A stretch of DNA of 64,000 bases. It comes from Nocardia transvalensis. Lineage in GTDB: Bacteria; Actinomycetota; Actinomycetes; Mycobacteriales; Mycobacteriaceae. Both the position numbers and the translations under genes were made by a program. Location of the stretch: the NCBI RefSeq assembly GCF_015477765.1, contig NZ_JADLQQ010000012.1, positions 124,001-188,000 on the forward strand, written 5' to 3'. The notes beneath the pieces are model-generated. The model made no database searches. It saw only the letters and a list, made by a program, of their open reading frames with translations, and was not told the origin of the DNA. Positions 1 through 7,953 of this stretch are shown piece by piece; position 1 is the first letter of the stretch; each line of letters starts with the position of its first letter.

Positions 1-190
1 TGCGGGTCTGGCGATGGGAGGCGATCACCACCCACTCGCCGAGCAGCGGATCGAAGCGGGTCTGGGAATGTGTGGTGGTCGGCGGCAGATCCCGCTGATC
101 GAGGGCGGTCCGGGGCACCGGCTCGGTATCGAAGTAGAGAATCTCCCGGCCGTCGGCGAGTGTTCTGCGGGCGGGCACGGGCAGCGCCAA
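1..190 (-). CDS. galT: Galactose-1-phosphate uridylyltransferase, N-terminal part cut by window edge
   Basis: The reverse strand from a TTG at 190-188 reads about 63 codons out of the window without a stop. The visible protein contains DQRDLPP followed by RFDPLLGEWVVIASHRQ, which is the N-terminal signature of GalT, the Leloir-pathway enzyme that exchanges UDP between glucose and galactose 1-phosphate. A GGAGG ribosome site lies 6 bases before the TTG and decides the start. The catalytic HPH motif would lie outside the window. The next gene inward is 130 bases away on the same strand, so galT probably has its own promoter. The family call is firm for so short a piece; activity cannot be judged. 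Confidence 0.82.
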   Translation of the reverse strand, partial: MALPVPARRTLADGREILYFDTEPVPRTALDQRDLPPTTTHSQTRFDPLLGEWVVIASHRQTR

Positions 191-319
191 GACAACCTCC
201 GTCGGTGCTGAAGGACTCGGCCGGACAGTACACCGCGGCATTGTTAACGCTCACATCGGGTTGGGGCCCCCATCCCTGCGTGGCCACCCACCCGTTCCCG
301 GCGCGCTTTCGGCCGGGAC

Positions 320-724
320 TCAGTACTCGCTGCCGAAGATCCCTCCGGGACCGTAGGAGCCGGTGTTCGGGGGCGGCGGAACCATGACCCAAGCGCCGCA
401 GTTGGTGGTTTCGAAGGCGACGTCGGTGGGCTTGATCAGGGTGCGGACCGGGCGAGTATGGGTGAAGTCGCTGGCGATGATGTAGTGGTTCGGGTCGTTG
501 TAGTCGCCGGGCTGCATGATGTGGCGCATGCGCCGCCAGTAACAGCCGTGGTCCGGGTCGTCGGACCCGGCCGCCTGATAGATACCGGGCTGGATGTCGA
601 CACCGACCCGATACAGCCCATCACCGGGGATGGTCGTCGCCGGGTCGGCCGCGGCGATTCCGGATCCGAACAATGTTGCCGCGGACGCCATGGCTCCCGC
701 GATCGCAAGCGTGCGTCCACGCAC
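320..724 (-). CDS. Small secreted protein of unknown function
   Basis: A 134-residue protein with a GTG start preceded by GAGGAGG. Residues 1-26 form a typical signal peptide ending in an Ala-rich site just before DPATT, so export by Sec is expected. The mature part carries GLYRVGVDIQPGIYQAAG, a pattern (Gly-x-Tyr-x-Val-Gly-x-Asp-Ile-x-Pro-Gly) that I associate with small exported actinobacterial proteins of unknown role. Two cysteines, near residues 61 and 109, could form a disulphide outside the cell. The C-terminus is rich in Pro and Gly. It is divergent from the ECF sigma gene at 903. I do not recognise a function. Confidence 0.75.
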   Translation of the reverse strand: MRGRTLAIAGAMASAATLFGSGIAAADPATTIPGDGLYRVGVDIQPGIYQAAGSDDPDHGCYWRRMRHIMQPGDYNDPNHYIIASDFTHTRPVRTLIKPTDVAFETTNCGAWVMVPPPPNTGSYGPGGIFGSEY

Positions 725-902
725 GGCGGTCCTCCTCGATCTAGCGTGCGGACCCGTATCGTCCGAGCCCGCGGAAGCTCCCCGCGTCTTCCGGGAGTGG
801 GTCTATCAGAAGTGGGCGCGCAATTGGCCCGATTCGGCGGAATCGAAAAATTTCGCTGCGCGAGCCGATGTCGTTCGGGGGAGTTCCCGCGATATTCCTG
901 GC

Positions 903-1472
903 ATGAGTGGTCTACGGCCCGCCTCCCGCGCCAGCGTTCCCCCGTGCTCCCCGCGCTGCGCGCGACTGTGCACCGAGGCCGGGCTCGCCGCGGTGCTCGC
1001 CACCGACCAAGGACTGCTGCACTGGCGGGCGGTGCACCGGCTCGGCGATGCCGGCCTGGCCGAGCATGCGGTGCAGGAAACCCTGCTGCGAGCCTGGCGG
1101 GCCTGTGCCACCTACGACCCCGGCAAGGGCAGCGTTCGCACCTGGCTGCTGTCGATCGAGCGCAACGTGCTGACCGATATCTCCCGCATGCGAGCGGTAC
1201 GTCCGGCCGAAACCAGCTGGGACGAGGCCGAGGAATGGGCCGATCTGCGGTGGCCTCGGCCGGATTTCACCGAGGCGCTCGCCGACGCGATGTTGGTCGC
1301 CGATCTGCTGGCCGGCCTGCCCGATCCGCAGCGCGATGCCGTCATCCAGGTGATCCTGCACGACCGGGCCTATCAGGATGTGGCCGCCGACCTGGGAGTT
1401 CCGGTCGGGACGGTGAAGACGCGCGTGCACTACGCGCTGCGGTCACTGCGGAAGTTACCCCTAGGGGCCTGA
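903..1472 (+). CDS. ECF-type RNA polymerase sigma factor
   Basis: A 189-residue sigma-70 family protein. Region 2 is seen around GLAEHAVQETLLRAWRA and the following RTWLLSIERNVLTD segment, which bind core polymerase and the -10 element. Region 4 is the helix-turn-helix around YQDVAADLGVPVGTVKTRV, which reads the -35. The open frame extends upstream to 594, but that extension crosses the promoter region of the divergent secreted gene and looks non-coding, so the ATG at 903 is chosen. No obvious anti-sigma gene follows; the next gene on this strand is the cell-wall amidase at 1652, a possible target. Group assignment within the ECF family is not possible by eye. Confidence 0.85.
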   Translation: MSGLRPASRASVPPCSPRCARLCTEAGLAAVLATDQGLLHWRAVHRLGDAGLAEHAVQETLLRAWRACATYDPGKGSVRTWLLSIERNVLTDISRMRAVRPAETSWDEAEEWADLRWPRPDFTEALADAMLVADLLAGLPDPQRDAVIQVILHDRAYQDVAADLGVPVGTVKTRVHYALRSLRKLPLGA

Positions 1473-1651
1473 ATTTTTCTCGGCTGACCAGCGGGAACAT
1501 CTGACTGCCGCCATCGTCGACACACCCGATCGGCGGTACCGCTTCGGTAACCCCCTCCCGTGTGTGATACTGACGTTGTCAGAGTGAACCACTGGGTTTG
1601 ATGTTACTAGTGGGAAGGGAGGGGCGCCCCAATCGGGTGCGCCGTCCGCAC

Positions 1652-3712
1652 ATGAAGCAGCCAAGCGTCATCAGGTCCGGTCTTTCCCTAGCCGCCGCGC
1701 TGGCGGCCTTCGCCACCGCCGCCGGGTTGGTCCCGGCGGTCACCTCCGCCGCGCCCTCGTCGCCGGATATGGCGAGCAAGCTCGCTGGTAAGACGATATT
1801 CCTGGATCCCGGCCATCAGGGGCCCAACCACACCGAAAATCTCGATCGCCCCGTCGGCGACGGCCGCGGCGGGACCAAGGCATGTCAGACCACCGGCATG
1901 ACCACCGTGAACGGCGTGCCGGAACACACCATCAACTGGAATGTGTCCCAGCTGGTCAAGCAGTCGCTGGAGGCGCTGGGCGCGCGGGTGGTGCTCAGCC
2001 GTCACGACGACACCGGCTGGGGCGGCTGCATCGATGAGCGGGCCGCCGCGGCCAACCGATCCGGCGCCGATCTCGCCGTCAGCATTCACGCCGACGGTGC
2101 ACCGGCCCAGGCGCGAGGTTTCCACCTCATCGTGCCCCAGTTGCCGATCCCGGACGCCGCGGCCGACCGCGCACAGTCCGGCGCGGGCCTGGCCGCGACC
2201 AAGGTGATGCGCGACGCCTACCGCCAGGCCGGTTTCCAGGCCGCCGACTACGGCGGAACCGTCGACGGCCTGCAGACCCGTGCCGACGTCGCCGGTCCCG
2301 CATTGACGCAAGTGCCCGACGTCTTCCTGGAGATGGGCAACGGCGCCAACTCCGAGGACGCCAAACTCCTGGAATCCCCCGACGGCCAGCTCAAACACGC
2401 CATAACCATCACAACGGGCCTGGTCAGCTACCTCCTCAACATCCCCCTCCCCGGCACCCCCGCCCCCACAGGTTCGGCAGACGGCCGCGCCGCGGCCCCC
2501 CAACCCCCAGCAGTACCAGCGAATTCGCTCCCCGGCCCACAGCCCGACGCCCTGCCTGGAACACAGGTAAACGGCGCGCCCGCCGCACAGGCAAATCCGG
2601 CCCCCGGCGCACACCCGAACCCAGTGCCCGGAGCGCAGGTTGAGGCCGTGCCTGGGGCGCAGGCGAATTCGGTGCCGGGTTCGCAGGTTGAGGCCGTGCC
2701 TGAGACGCAAGCGAATTCGGTGCCTGGAGCGCAGGCGGGCGCCGTGCCCGGGGCGCAGGTGAACGGCGTGCCCGGTTCGCAGACGAGCGCGGTGCCTGGT
2801 GCGCAGACAAATACGGCCCCCGGTGCACAGCCGAACGCCGTGCCTGGAACAGCGACCGGTGTACCTGGAGCGCAGGCGAATTCGGTGCCCGGTTCGCAGG
2901 TTGAGGCCGTGCCTGGGGCCCAAGTGAATTCGGTACCCGAGGCACAGGCGTCCGGTGTGCCTGGCTCGCAGTCGAATACGGTGCCCGGCGCACAGACGAA
3001 CGCCCTGCCTGGGGCGCAAGCGAATGCGGTACCTGGAGCGCAGGCGGGCGCCGTGCCCGGGACGCAGGCGGACGGCGTGCCCGGTTCGCAGGTGAATGTG
3101 GTGCCCGGTTCGCAGGCAGGTGCCGTGCCTGGGGCGCCGACGAGTGCGGTGCCCGGGGCGCAGGCGGGCTCCGGCCCTGGGACGCAAGCCAACTCGGTGC
3201 CTGGGGCGCAGGTGGAGGCCGTGCCGGGAGTGTCCGCACAGGGGACGAACGGTCAGGTGGTCCCGATGGGCCCGCAGGGCGCTGTGCCCGCGTCGCCCGG
3301 TGCCGTGCCGAGCGCATCGGCCACGCCCGACAGCTCGATTCCTGCCGATCCGCGGGACTGGGCGCGGACCTCGCCGGACGGCTCGCCGGGGATCGGTACG
3401 CTCCCGCAGCCGAATGGCACCGCTCCCGGCTATGTGGTACCGGCACCCGGTGGGACGCCGGGGGCCTACTCGCAGAACCAGCCCGGTGCGACCGGGCCCG
3501 GCACCTCGCCGCTGCCGGGTACGCAGACCCAGCCCGGGGCCGGTGGGCAGCCCGATACCGCGGCGGCGGTCGGGACGCTCGCCACGACGGCCATGCGTAT
3601 GCTATTGCCGCTGGCCAAATCGCTGGGCCTGGGCGACGACGTGGTCAACTCCGAATTGATCAACCTGGCCTACAACCTGGTTGCCACGCTCATTTCCCCC
3701 TGGGTGAAGTAG
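1652..3712 (+). CDS. Exported N-acetylmuramoyl-L-alanine amidase (Amidase_3) with long PGAQ repeat tail
   Basis: Zinc amidase that cuts the muramyl-L-alanine bond of peptidoglycan. Residues 1-33 look like a signal peptide. The catalytic domain, about residues 45-270, resembles M. tuberculosis Rv3717 (Ami1). Zinc ligands are seen in LDPGHQG, PEHT and SIHADG, the catalytic Glu in FLEMGN. Two cysteines (KACQTTG and GGCIDE) could form the disulphide known for this family. Residues 293-531 are thirty near-identical 8-residue units, followed by a Pro/Gly-rich spacer and a C-terminal predicted helix. The M. tuberculosis enzyme lacks such a tail. ATG 1652 is chosen, but GTG 1637 is a realistic alternative since a GGGAGGGG lies before it. 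Confidence 0.87.
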   Translation: MKQPSVIRSGLSLAAALAAFATAAGLVPAVTSAAPSSPDMASKLAGKTIFLDPGHQGPNHTENLDRPVGDGRGGTKACQTTGMTTVNGVPEHTINWNVSQLVKQSLEALGARVVLSRHDDTGWGGCIDERAAAANRSGADLAVSIHADGAPAQARGFHLIVPQLPIPDAAADRAQSGAGLAATKVMRDAYRQAGFQAADYGGTVDGLQTRADVAGPALTQVPDVFLEMGNGANSEDAKLLESPDGQLKHAITITTGLVSYLLNIPLPGTPAPTGSADGRAAAPQPPAVPANSLPGPQPDALPGTQVNGAPAAQANPAPGAHPNPVPGAQVEAVPGAQANSVPGSQVEAVPETQANSVPGAQAGAVPGAQVNGVPGSQTSAVPGAQTNTAPGAQPNAVPGTATGVPGAQANSVPGSQVEAVPGAQVNSVPEAQASGVPGSQSNTVPGAQTNALPGAQANAVPGAQAGAVPGTQADGVPGSQVNVVPGSQAGAVPGAPTSAVPGAQAGSGPGTQANSVPGAQVEAVPGVSAQGTNGQVVPMGPQGAVPASPGAVPSASATPDSSIPADPRDWARTSPDGSPGIGTLPQPNGTAPGYVVPAPGGTPGAYSQNQPGATGPGTSPLPGTQTQPGAGGQPDTAAAVGTLATTAMRMLLPLAKSLGLGDDVVNSELINLAYNLVATLISPWVK
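2528..3244 (+). repeat. Coding tandem repeat, thirty 8-residue units of the type VPGAQxxx
   Basis: The in-frame repeat spans 717 bases, which is 29 units of 24 bases plus one unit of 21 bases (the unit VPGTATG). The first three positions are usually Val-Pro-Gly, the fifth is nearly always Gln, and the last three vary among small and polar residues (VEA, ANS, AGA, VNG). The array should be extended and disordered. It could span the cell wall or anchor the amidase in the envelope. The high DNA identity between units makes length changes by slippage likely. Confidence 0.93.
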
Positions 3713-3740
3713 CGCCCCTGCCACGGGCGCAGGTCACCGA

Positions 3741-3773
3741 CGTCCCCACCTCCGACCGGGCAGGGTGGGGACG
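3741..3773 (+). terminator. Hairpin terminator after the amidase gene
   Basis: A perfect 10-base stem, CGTCCCCACC paired with GGTGGGGACG, encloses a 13-base loop 28 bases after the amidase stop. There is no T-run, as is usual for GC-rich actinobacteria. Confidence 0.6.
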
Positions 3774-3822
3774 CCTGCGGTGGCCAGATAGCCCGGTGGT
3801 GGCGGGCGGTAAGGTGGGCCGG

Positions 3823-4887
3823 GTGGATCGGGGCATTCCTGTACTGATCGTGGCCGGATTTCTCGGAGCCGGGAAGACGACGCTGCTGAATCATCTACTG
3901 CGGCAGCGGGATGCGCGGATCGGGGTGGTGGTCAACGACTTCGGCGCCGTCAATATCGACGCCATGCTGGTGGCGGGGCAGGTCGATGCCATGGTGTCGC
4001 TCGGCAACGGCTGCGTGTGCTGTGCGGTCGACGTCAACGAATTGGACGATATGTTCGACCGCCTGGCACAGCCGCGCAACCGCATCGATGTGATCGTGGT
4101 CGAGGCCAGCGGTCTGGCCGAGCCCCGCAATCTGATCCGCATGGTCATCGGCAGCGACAACCCGCGCATCCACTACGGCGGCCTGCTCGAGGTGGTCGAC
4201 GCCGAACACTTCGACGACAGCCGCGCCCGGCATCCGGAACTGGCCACCCACCTGCGGCTGGCGGATCTGGTGGTGCTCAACAAGGCCGACCGCGTGCCCG
4301 CCGACCGGTTGGCGGGGCTGCGGCGGGAGATCCACGAGCTGGTGGGTTCGGTGCCGATACATGCGACCACGCACGGCCGCATCGACCCGCATCTGCTGTT
4401 CGACCCGCCCGAACACCCCGCACCGCCGATCGCCGAACAGCTCAGTTTCGACGAACTGTTCGTTCACGACCACCACGACGGCGACGGTCACCATCATCTC
4501 CACGACGGTTATGACAGCGTATCCTTCACCAGCACAACCGAACTCGACCCCCGGCGGCTGATCGAATTTCTGGAGAACCCGCCCACCGGCCTGTTCCGGG
4601 CGAAGGGGCAGGTGAGCTTCGCCGTACGCGGCGAGTACCGAAAGTTCCTGCTGCACATGGTAGGCCGCCATCTGGTCTTCGAACCCGCCCGCTCGTCCCG
4701 CGCGGACGACGAGACCTGTCTGGTGCTCATCGGCTCCGGCCTGGACACCGAGGCCGTCACGGCGCGCCTGCGCGACACCGCCCATATCGGCCCCGACCCG
4801 CTCGACGACGAGACCCTGCTGGGAGTGTGGCACTACGTCCCGCGCGAACTCAGCGACACCCTCGAATACGCCGAGATCCCGGAGTAG
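3823..4887 (+). CDS. CobW/COG0523 family metal-handling GTPase
   Basis: A G3E-family GTPase of 354 residues. The P-loop is GFLGAGKTT near residue 12; GNGCVCC is the CxCC metal-binding signature; VVEASGLAEP and LNKAD are the other nucleotide motifs. A histidine-rich stretch (HDHHDGDGHHHLHDG, about residues 210-225) adds metal-binding capacity. The CobW C-terminal domain follows. Members deliver zinc, cobalt or another metal to client proteins and several are induced by Zur. I see no Zur box directly before this gene, although one occurs at 19887 for another gene. GTG 3823 is chosen because of the AAGGTGG before it; GTG 3796 and 3814 are in frame. Confidence 0.85.
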   Translation: MDRGIPVLIVAGFLGAGKTTLLNHLLRQRDARIGVVVNDFGAVNIDAMLVAGQVDAMVSLGNGCVCCAVDVNELDDMFDRLAQPRNRIDVIVVEASGLAEPRNLIRMVIGSDNPRIHYGGLLEVVDAEHFDDSRARHPELATHLRLADLVVLNKADRVPADRLAGLRREIHELVGSVPIHATTHGRIDPHLLFDPPEHPAPPIAEQLSFDELFVHDHHDGDGHHHLHDGYDSVSFTSTTELDPRRLIEFLENPPTGLFRAKGQVSFAVRGEYRKFLLHMVGRHLVFEPARSSRADDETCLVLIGSGLDTEAVTARLRDTAHIGPDPLDDETLLGVWHYVPRELSDTLEYAEIPE

Positions 4888-4981
4888 CTCCCGCCGGGCC
4901 TGTGTGACATTGCCGAAACAGCGGCGAAATACCACGGTTCTACGGTGACGGCACGTCCTTACCGATGATCGGAGGTGTGCC

Positions 4982-6733
4982 GTGCTGGTGCGGGACCTGG
5001 TGGAGGAGCCGCTGAGCCTGCGGTTGCTGCACGGTGACGCCGCTGCGCTGGGCCGGGCCGTGGTGCGCGCCTGCGTCACCGATATGCCCGACCCGACGCC
5101 GTTCGTCACCCCGGGCGCGCTGGTCTGCACCGGCCTGGTGTGGCGGCGCGGCCCCGACGACAGTGACCGCTACATCGGCCTGCTGGCGCGCGCCGGGGCG
5201 GTCGCGGTGGCGGCGGGCCAATCGCTGCACGGCCACGTCCCGGCCGATGTGGTGGCGGCCTGCGCCCGGCACGGGCTGCCGCTGCTGGCGGCCCCGGAGA
5301 CCACGCCGTTCAGCGGCATCATCGAATATCTGGCCGGACGCCATGCCGACCTGCGGGTGCGCCGCGCGAAATCCGGGCTCGCCCGGCAGCGTCGGCTGCT
5401 GGCGGCGGTGGCCGACGGACAGGACATCCACCAGCTGGTCGCCGAATTCGCCCGCGACTGCGGCGTTTCGGTGTGGTTGCTGACCGCCACGGGGATGGAG
5501 GTGGCCGGGACCAGCCCGCTGTCGGAGACGGAGATCGATGCCGTGGTCGCCGCGGCCGCGTCGGCGCCTCGGCTCCCGCTGGCGCTGCCCGGCGGATATC
5601 GGGTGTGGCCGGTCGGCGGACGGCTGGGCGACCGAATCTCGCGCTGGTACTTGGTGATTCGCGACACCTCCGGAGCCGATGAGCAAGACGAGTTCGGGGC
5701 GGACCTGGCCGCCGTCACGGAGCTGTACCGGATGCGCCACGTCGAACGACTGCGCCTGCGCTGGGAGATGGCCGACCTCGTCCCCGCCGAGCCCGCCTCC
5801 GACGAGGTCGTCGCCGTCTTCGAGGCTGCTGAGTCGCTCGGCGCGTCCGGACGCCCGCCGGCCGATCCCACTGCCGGAATCGGACGTCCCGACCTCGCAT
5901 CCGAGAGGGGCGCGCCGATGCGCGGCCGCAGCACCCGGCTTGTGCAGCCCGGCATCAGGACGGCCCCGGTTCGTTCGGCGGAGCCGATGGGATCGGCGCC
6001 GGGCCGCGTCGGTGCGCCCGATCGAGGTGCTGCGGGCTCGAGGCGCTGGGCGGAGTTCGTGGAAACGGACCCGATCGACAGCGTCGCACCATCTTTCGGT
6101 TATGTGCGCCGGGGCGAATCGGCGGTCGTGAGCCGAGATGCCTTGCGCGTCTTGGCCCACGACGTCCTGCCCGGCTGCCGCACGGATGTCGACAGGGAGG
6201 GCCGCATCGTCGCGTGGATGCCGGGGACCGAGCAGGACATCGCAGCCGCATTGCGCGGTCGACTCGCTCGCTTGGCCCCCGTTCTGCGCGGTGCACGGTT
6301 GCGGGTCGGTGTGAGCGCCTGCCGCAGCGGCGAATCTCCCTCGGGCGCAGCCGCTTCCGCCGTCGCCGCGGCGGTCGCGACCGACGACGAGCCGGTGGGT
6401 GTCCGGGTCGCCGACGTCGACTCGGCCGTCGGCCTGTTCACCACGATCCCGGACCAGCTGCAGCGCCGCTTCGCCGAGCGCGTGCTCGGCCCGGTGGTCG
6501 ACTACGACCGCCGCACCGGCGCGGGACTGCTGCGCACCCTCGAGGTCTTCCTCGGCTGCGCCGGATCGTGGCGGCAGGCCGCCGACCGAATGCACCTGCA
6601 CCTCAACACCGTTCGCTACCGCATCGGCCGCATCGAGGAACTCACCGGCCGCGACCTGGGCCGCCTGGACGACCGCTTGGACCTCTACTTGGCGGTACAA
6701 GCCTGTTCGCGGCCCGGCTCGTTTCTGGACTGA
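4982..6733 (+). CDS. PucR-family transcriptional regulator, probably of purine catabolism
   Basis: A 583-residue protein with the PucR layout. The N-terminal purine-catabolism domain covers about residues 1-125, a GGDEF-like middle is poorly conserved, and the C-terminal HTH_30 domain ends in LHLNTVRYRIGRIEELTG. The segment around residues 270-360 is Arg/Pro-rich and looks like a low-complexity linker. The GTG start has GGAGG 7 bases upstream. It converges on the uricase gene and sits next to the NCS2 permease, so control of uric-acid degradation is the natural inference. Bacillus PucR activates purine genes in response to pathway intermediates; the ligand here is unknown. Confidence 0.85.
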   Translation: MLVRDLVEEPLSLRLLHGDAAALGRAVVRACVTDMPDPTPFVTPGALVCTGLVWRRGPDDSDRYIGLLARAGAVAVAAGQSLHGHVPADVVAACARHGLPLLAAPETTPFSGIIEYLAGRHADLRVRRAKSGLARQRRLLAAVADGQDIHQLVAEFARDCGVSVWLLTATGMEVAGTSPLSETEIDAVVAAAASAPRLPLALPGGYRVWPVGGRLGDRISRWYLVIRDTSGADEQDEFGADLAAVTELYRMRHVERLRLRWEMADLVPAEPASDEVVAVFEAAESLGASGRPPADPTAGIGRPDLASERGAPMRGRSTRLVQPGIRTAPVRSAEPMGSAPGRVGAPDRGAAGSRRWAEFVETDPIDSVAPSFGYVRRGESAVVSRDALRVLAHDVLPGCRTDVDREGRIVAWMPGTEQDIAAALRGRLARLAPVLRGARLRVGVSACRSGESPSGAAASAVAAAVATDDEPVGVRVADVDSAVGLFTTIPDQLQRRFAERVLGPVVDYDRRTGAGLLRTLEVFLGCAGSWRQAADRMHLHLNTVRYRIGRIEELTGRDLGRLDDRLDLYLAVQACSRPGSFLD

Positions 6734-6830
6734 CGGAGCGGGGGAGCGAAGCGGAGGAGCGGAGGAGGGAAGAAACGAGCCTCAGGGGCCGCGAACACGC
6801 CGAGCGGAGCGAGGCCATAGAACACAGCGC

Positions 6831-7751
6831 TTACACCGCGCCGGTGTAAGGGTCCCAGGAGATTCCGGCGTCGGGCGCGTCCTCGCGCAGCACGCTCGCC
6901 TGAATCAGCCCGTAGGGACGGTCGTCGGCATGGAACACCTCGCCGGAGTTGTCGATGCCGAATCGCGCGAGATCGTAGGAGAAATGATGTTTGTTGGGCG
7001 CCGACAACCGGATCTCGGCCAGGCACGGATACGCCTCCAGTGCCGCCCGGCCCATGTCGAACAGCGTCTGCTGCAACGCCTTCGACTGCAACAGGGCGAA
7101 CCTCTCCACGAGCACCGCCCGGATACCGGCATAGGTGGCGTCCCAATCGGCGGGTGTGGTGGCGAAACGCCAGCGCGCCACCAGGCTCGTCGCCATCACC
7201 CGGTCCCGAGTCGGCTCGAGCACGGTGAACGGGTCGGTGAGGAAGCCCTCGAACTCCGATCCGGTCGACTTGAGGATCACCAGATCCTTGACCCCGCCGA
7301 TCACCCACTCGCGCCGCTCCGGCCCGCGACCCTGCACCGTGATCGCCGCGATCCGCACCTCCGGCCCCGTGCGCGTCCAGGTGTGGTCGTGCGGGCGGCC
7401 CTGCGCCTGCACCCGCTCCCAGGAGTACTCCTCGATCTCGATGCGCGCCGAGCGCACGGGGGCGATGTCGTCGACGAAATGCCGCGCCAGCGCCGAGCCG
7501 TAGTCCTCGATACTGCCGTCGCCGTGGGTCTTGGCGTAGGCGTAGATGGTCTGCTTCTGCGAATCGGTCGGCAGCACCGTGGCTTGATCGCCGTCCACAT
7601 GCGCGGGGCCGAAGTCGCCGCGCAGACACGACGACACATTGAGGTCACGGATCTCGTGCCGGTCGGTGTCACGGTAGATGCGCACCACCCGGTTCTCGGC
7701 CTTGCCGTACTGATTCGGGCCGAGGACGATTTTGCCGGTCGGATCGGACAT
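6831..7751 (-). CDS. Urate oxidase (uricase)
   Basis: Cofactor-free enzyme of 306 residues that oxidises uric acid to 5-hydroxyisourate. The two T-fold halves are present. The catalytic Lys lies in QYGKAENRV, the Thr/Asp pair in VLPTDSQKQT, and the C-terminal His in APNKHHF, so the catalytic set looks complete. The ATG at 7751 follows AGGAGTGAGC, a good ribosome site; the longer upstream frame is spurious. It is divergent from the NCS2 permease with about 200 bases between. I see no hydroxyisourate hydrolase or OHCU decarboxylase in the window, so the next steps must be encoded elsewhere. Confidence 0.93.
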   Translation of the reverse strand: MSDPTGKIVLGPNQYGKAENRVVRIYRDTDRHEIRDLNVSSCLRGDFGPAHVDGDQATVLPTDSQKQTIYAYAKTHGDGSIEDYGSALARHFVDDIAPVRSARIEIEEYSWERVQAQGRPHDHTWTRTGPEVRIAAITVQGRGPERREWVIGGVKDLVILKSTGSEFEGFLTDPFTVLEPTRDRVMATSLVARWRFATTPADWDATYAGIRAVLVERFALLQSKALQQTLFDMGRAALEAYPCLAEIRLSAPNKHHFSYDLARFGIDNSGEVFHADDRPYGLIQASVLREDAPDAGISWDPYTGAV

Positions 7752-7912
7752 GCTCACTCCTGTGCCTCGCGGGAAGCTCGACGATTGCTCGGTGTTCACT
7801 CTGGCCCACCGCGGGCCGGACCGGGCCTGTAGGGCCGCCAAATCCGGCGCGCCGGCCCACCCTCGTTTTGGTTTTTCGGACAATTCCCGCCTCCCGGCGG
7901 GCGCTCTACCGT

Positions 7913-7934
7913 GAGGATCGAGTGATCGATCCTC
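7913..7934. promoter_or_regulatory. 22-bp dyad in the uricase/permease divergent region, candidate operator
   Basis: GAGGATCGA and TCGATCCTC are perfect 9-base arms around GTGA, ending 20 bases before the permease ATG. It lies in the only control region shared by uricase and permease, so it may be the site of PucR or another purine-responsive regulator. It could also act as an RNA hairpin in the permease leader. Confidence 0.5.
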
Positions 7935-7953
7935 CTGCTCGGACGGAGTCCCC

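Noticed and set aside
594..902. N-terminal extension of the ECF sigma factor
   Set aside because: It overlaps the divergent secreted gene's signal-peptide region, and has no similarity to sigma region 2.
1688..3187. Minus-strand frame with RHRIRLRPGHG-type repeats opposite the amidase
   Set aside because: It mirrors the 24-base repeat of the amidase. The plus strand has signal peptide, zinc ligands and family match.
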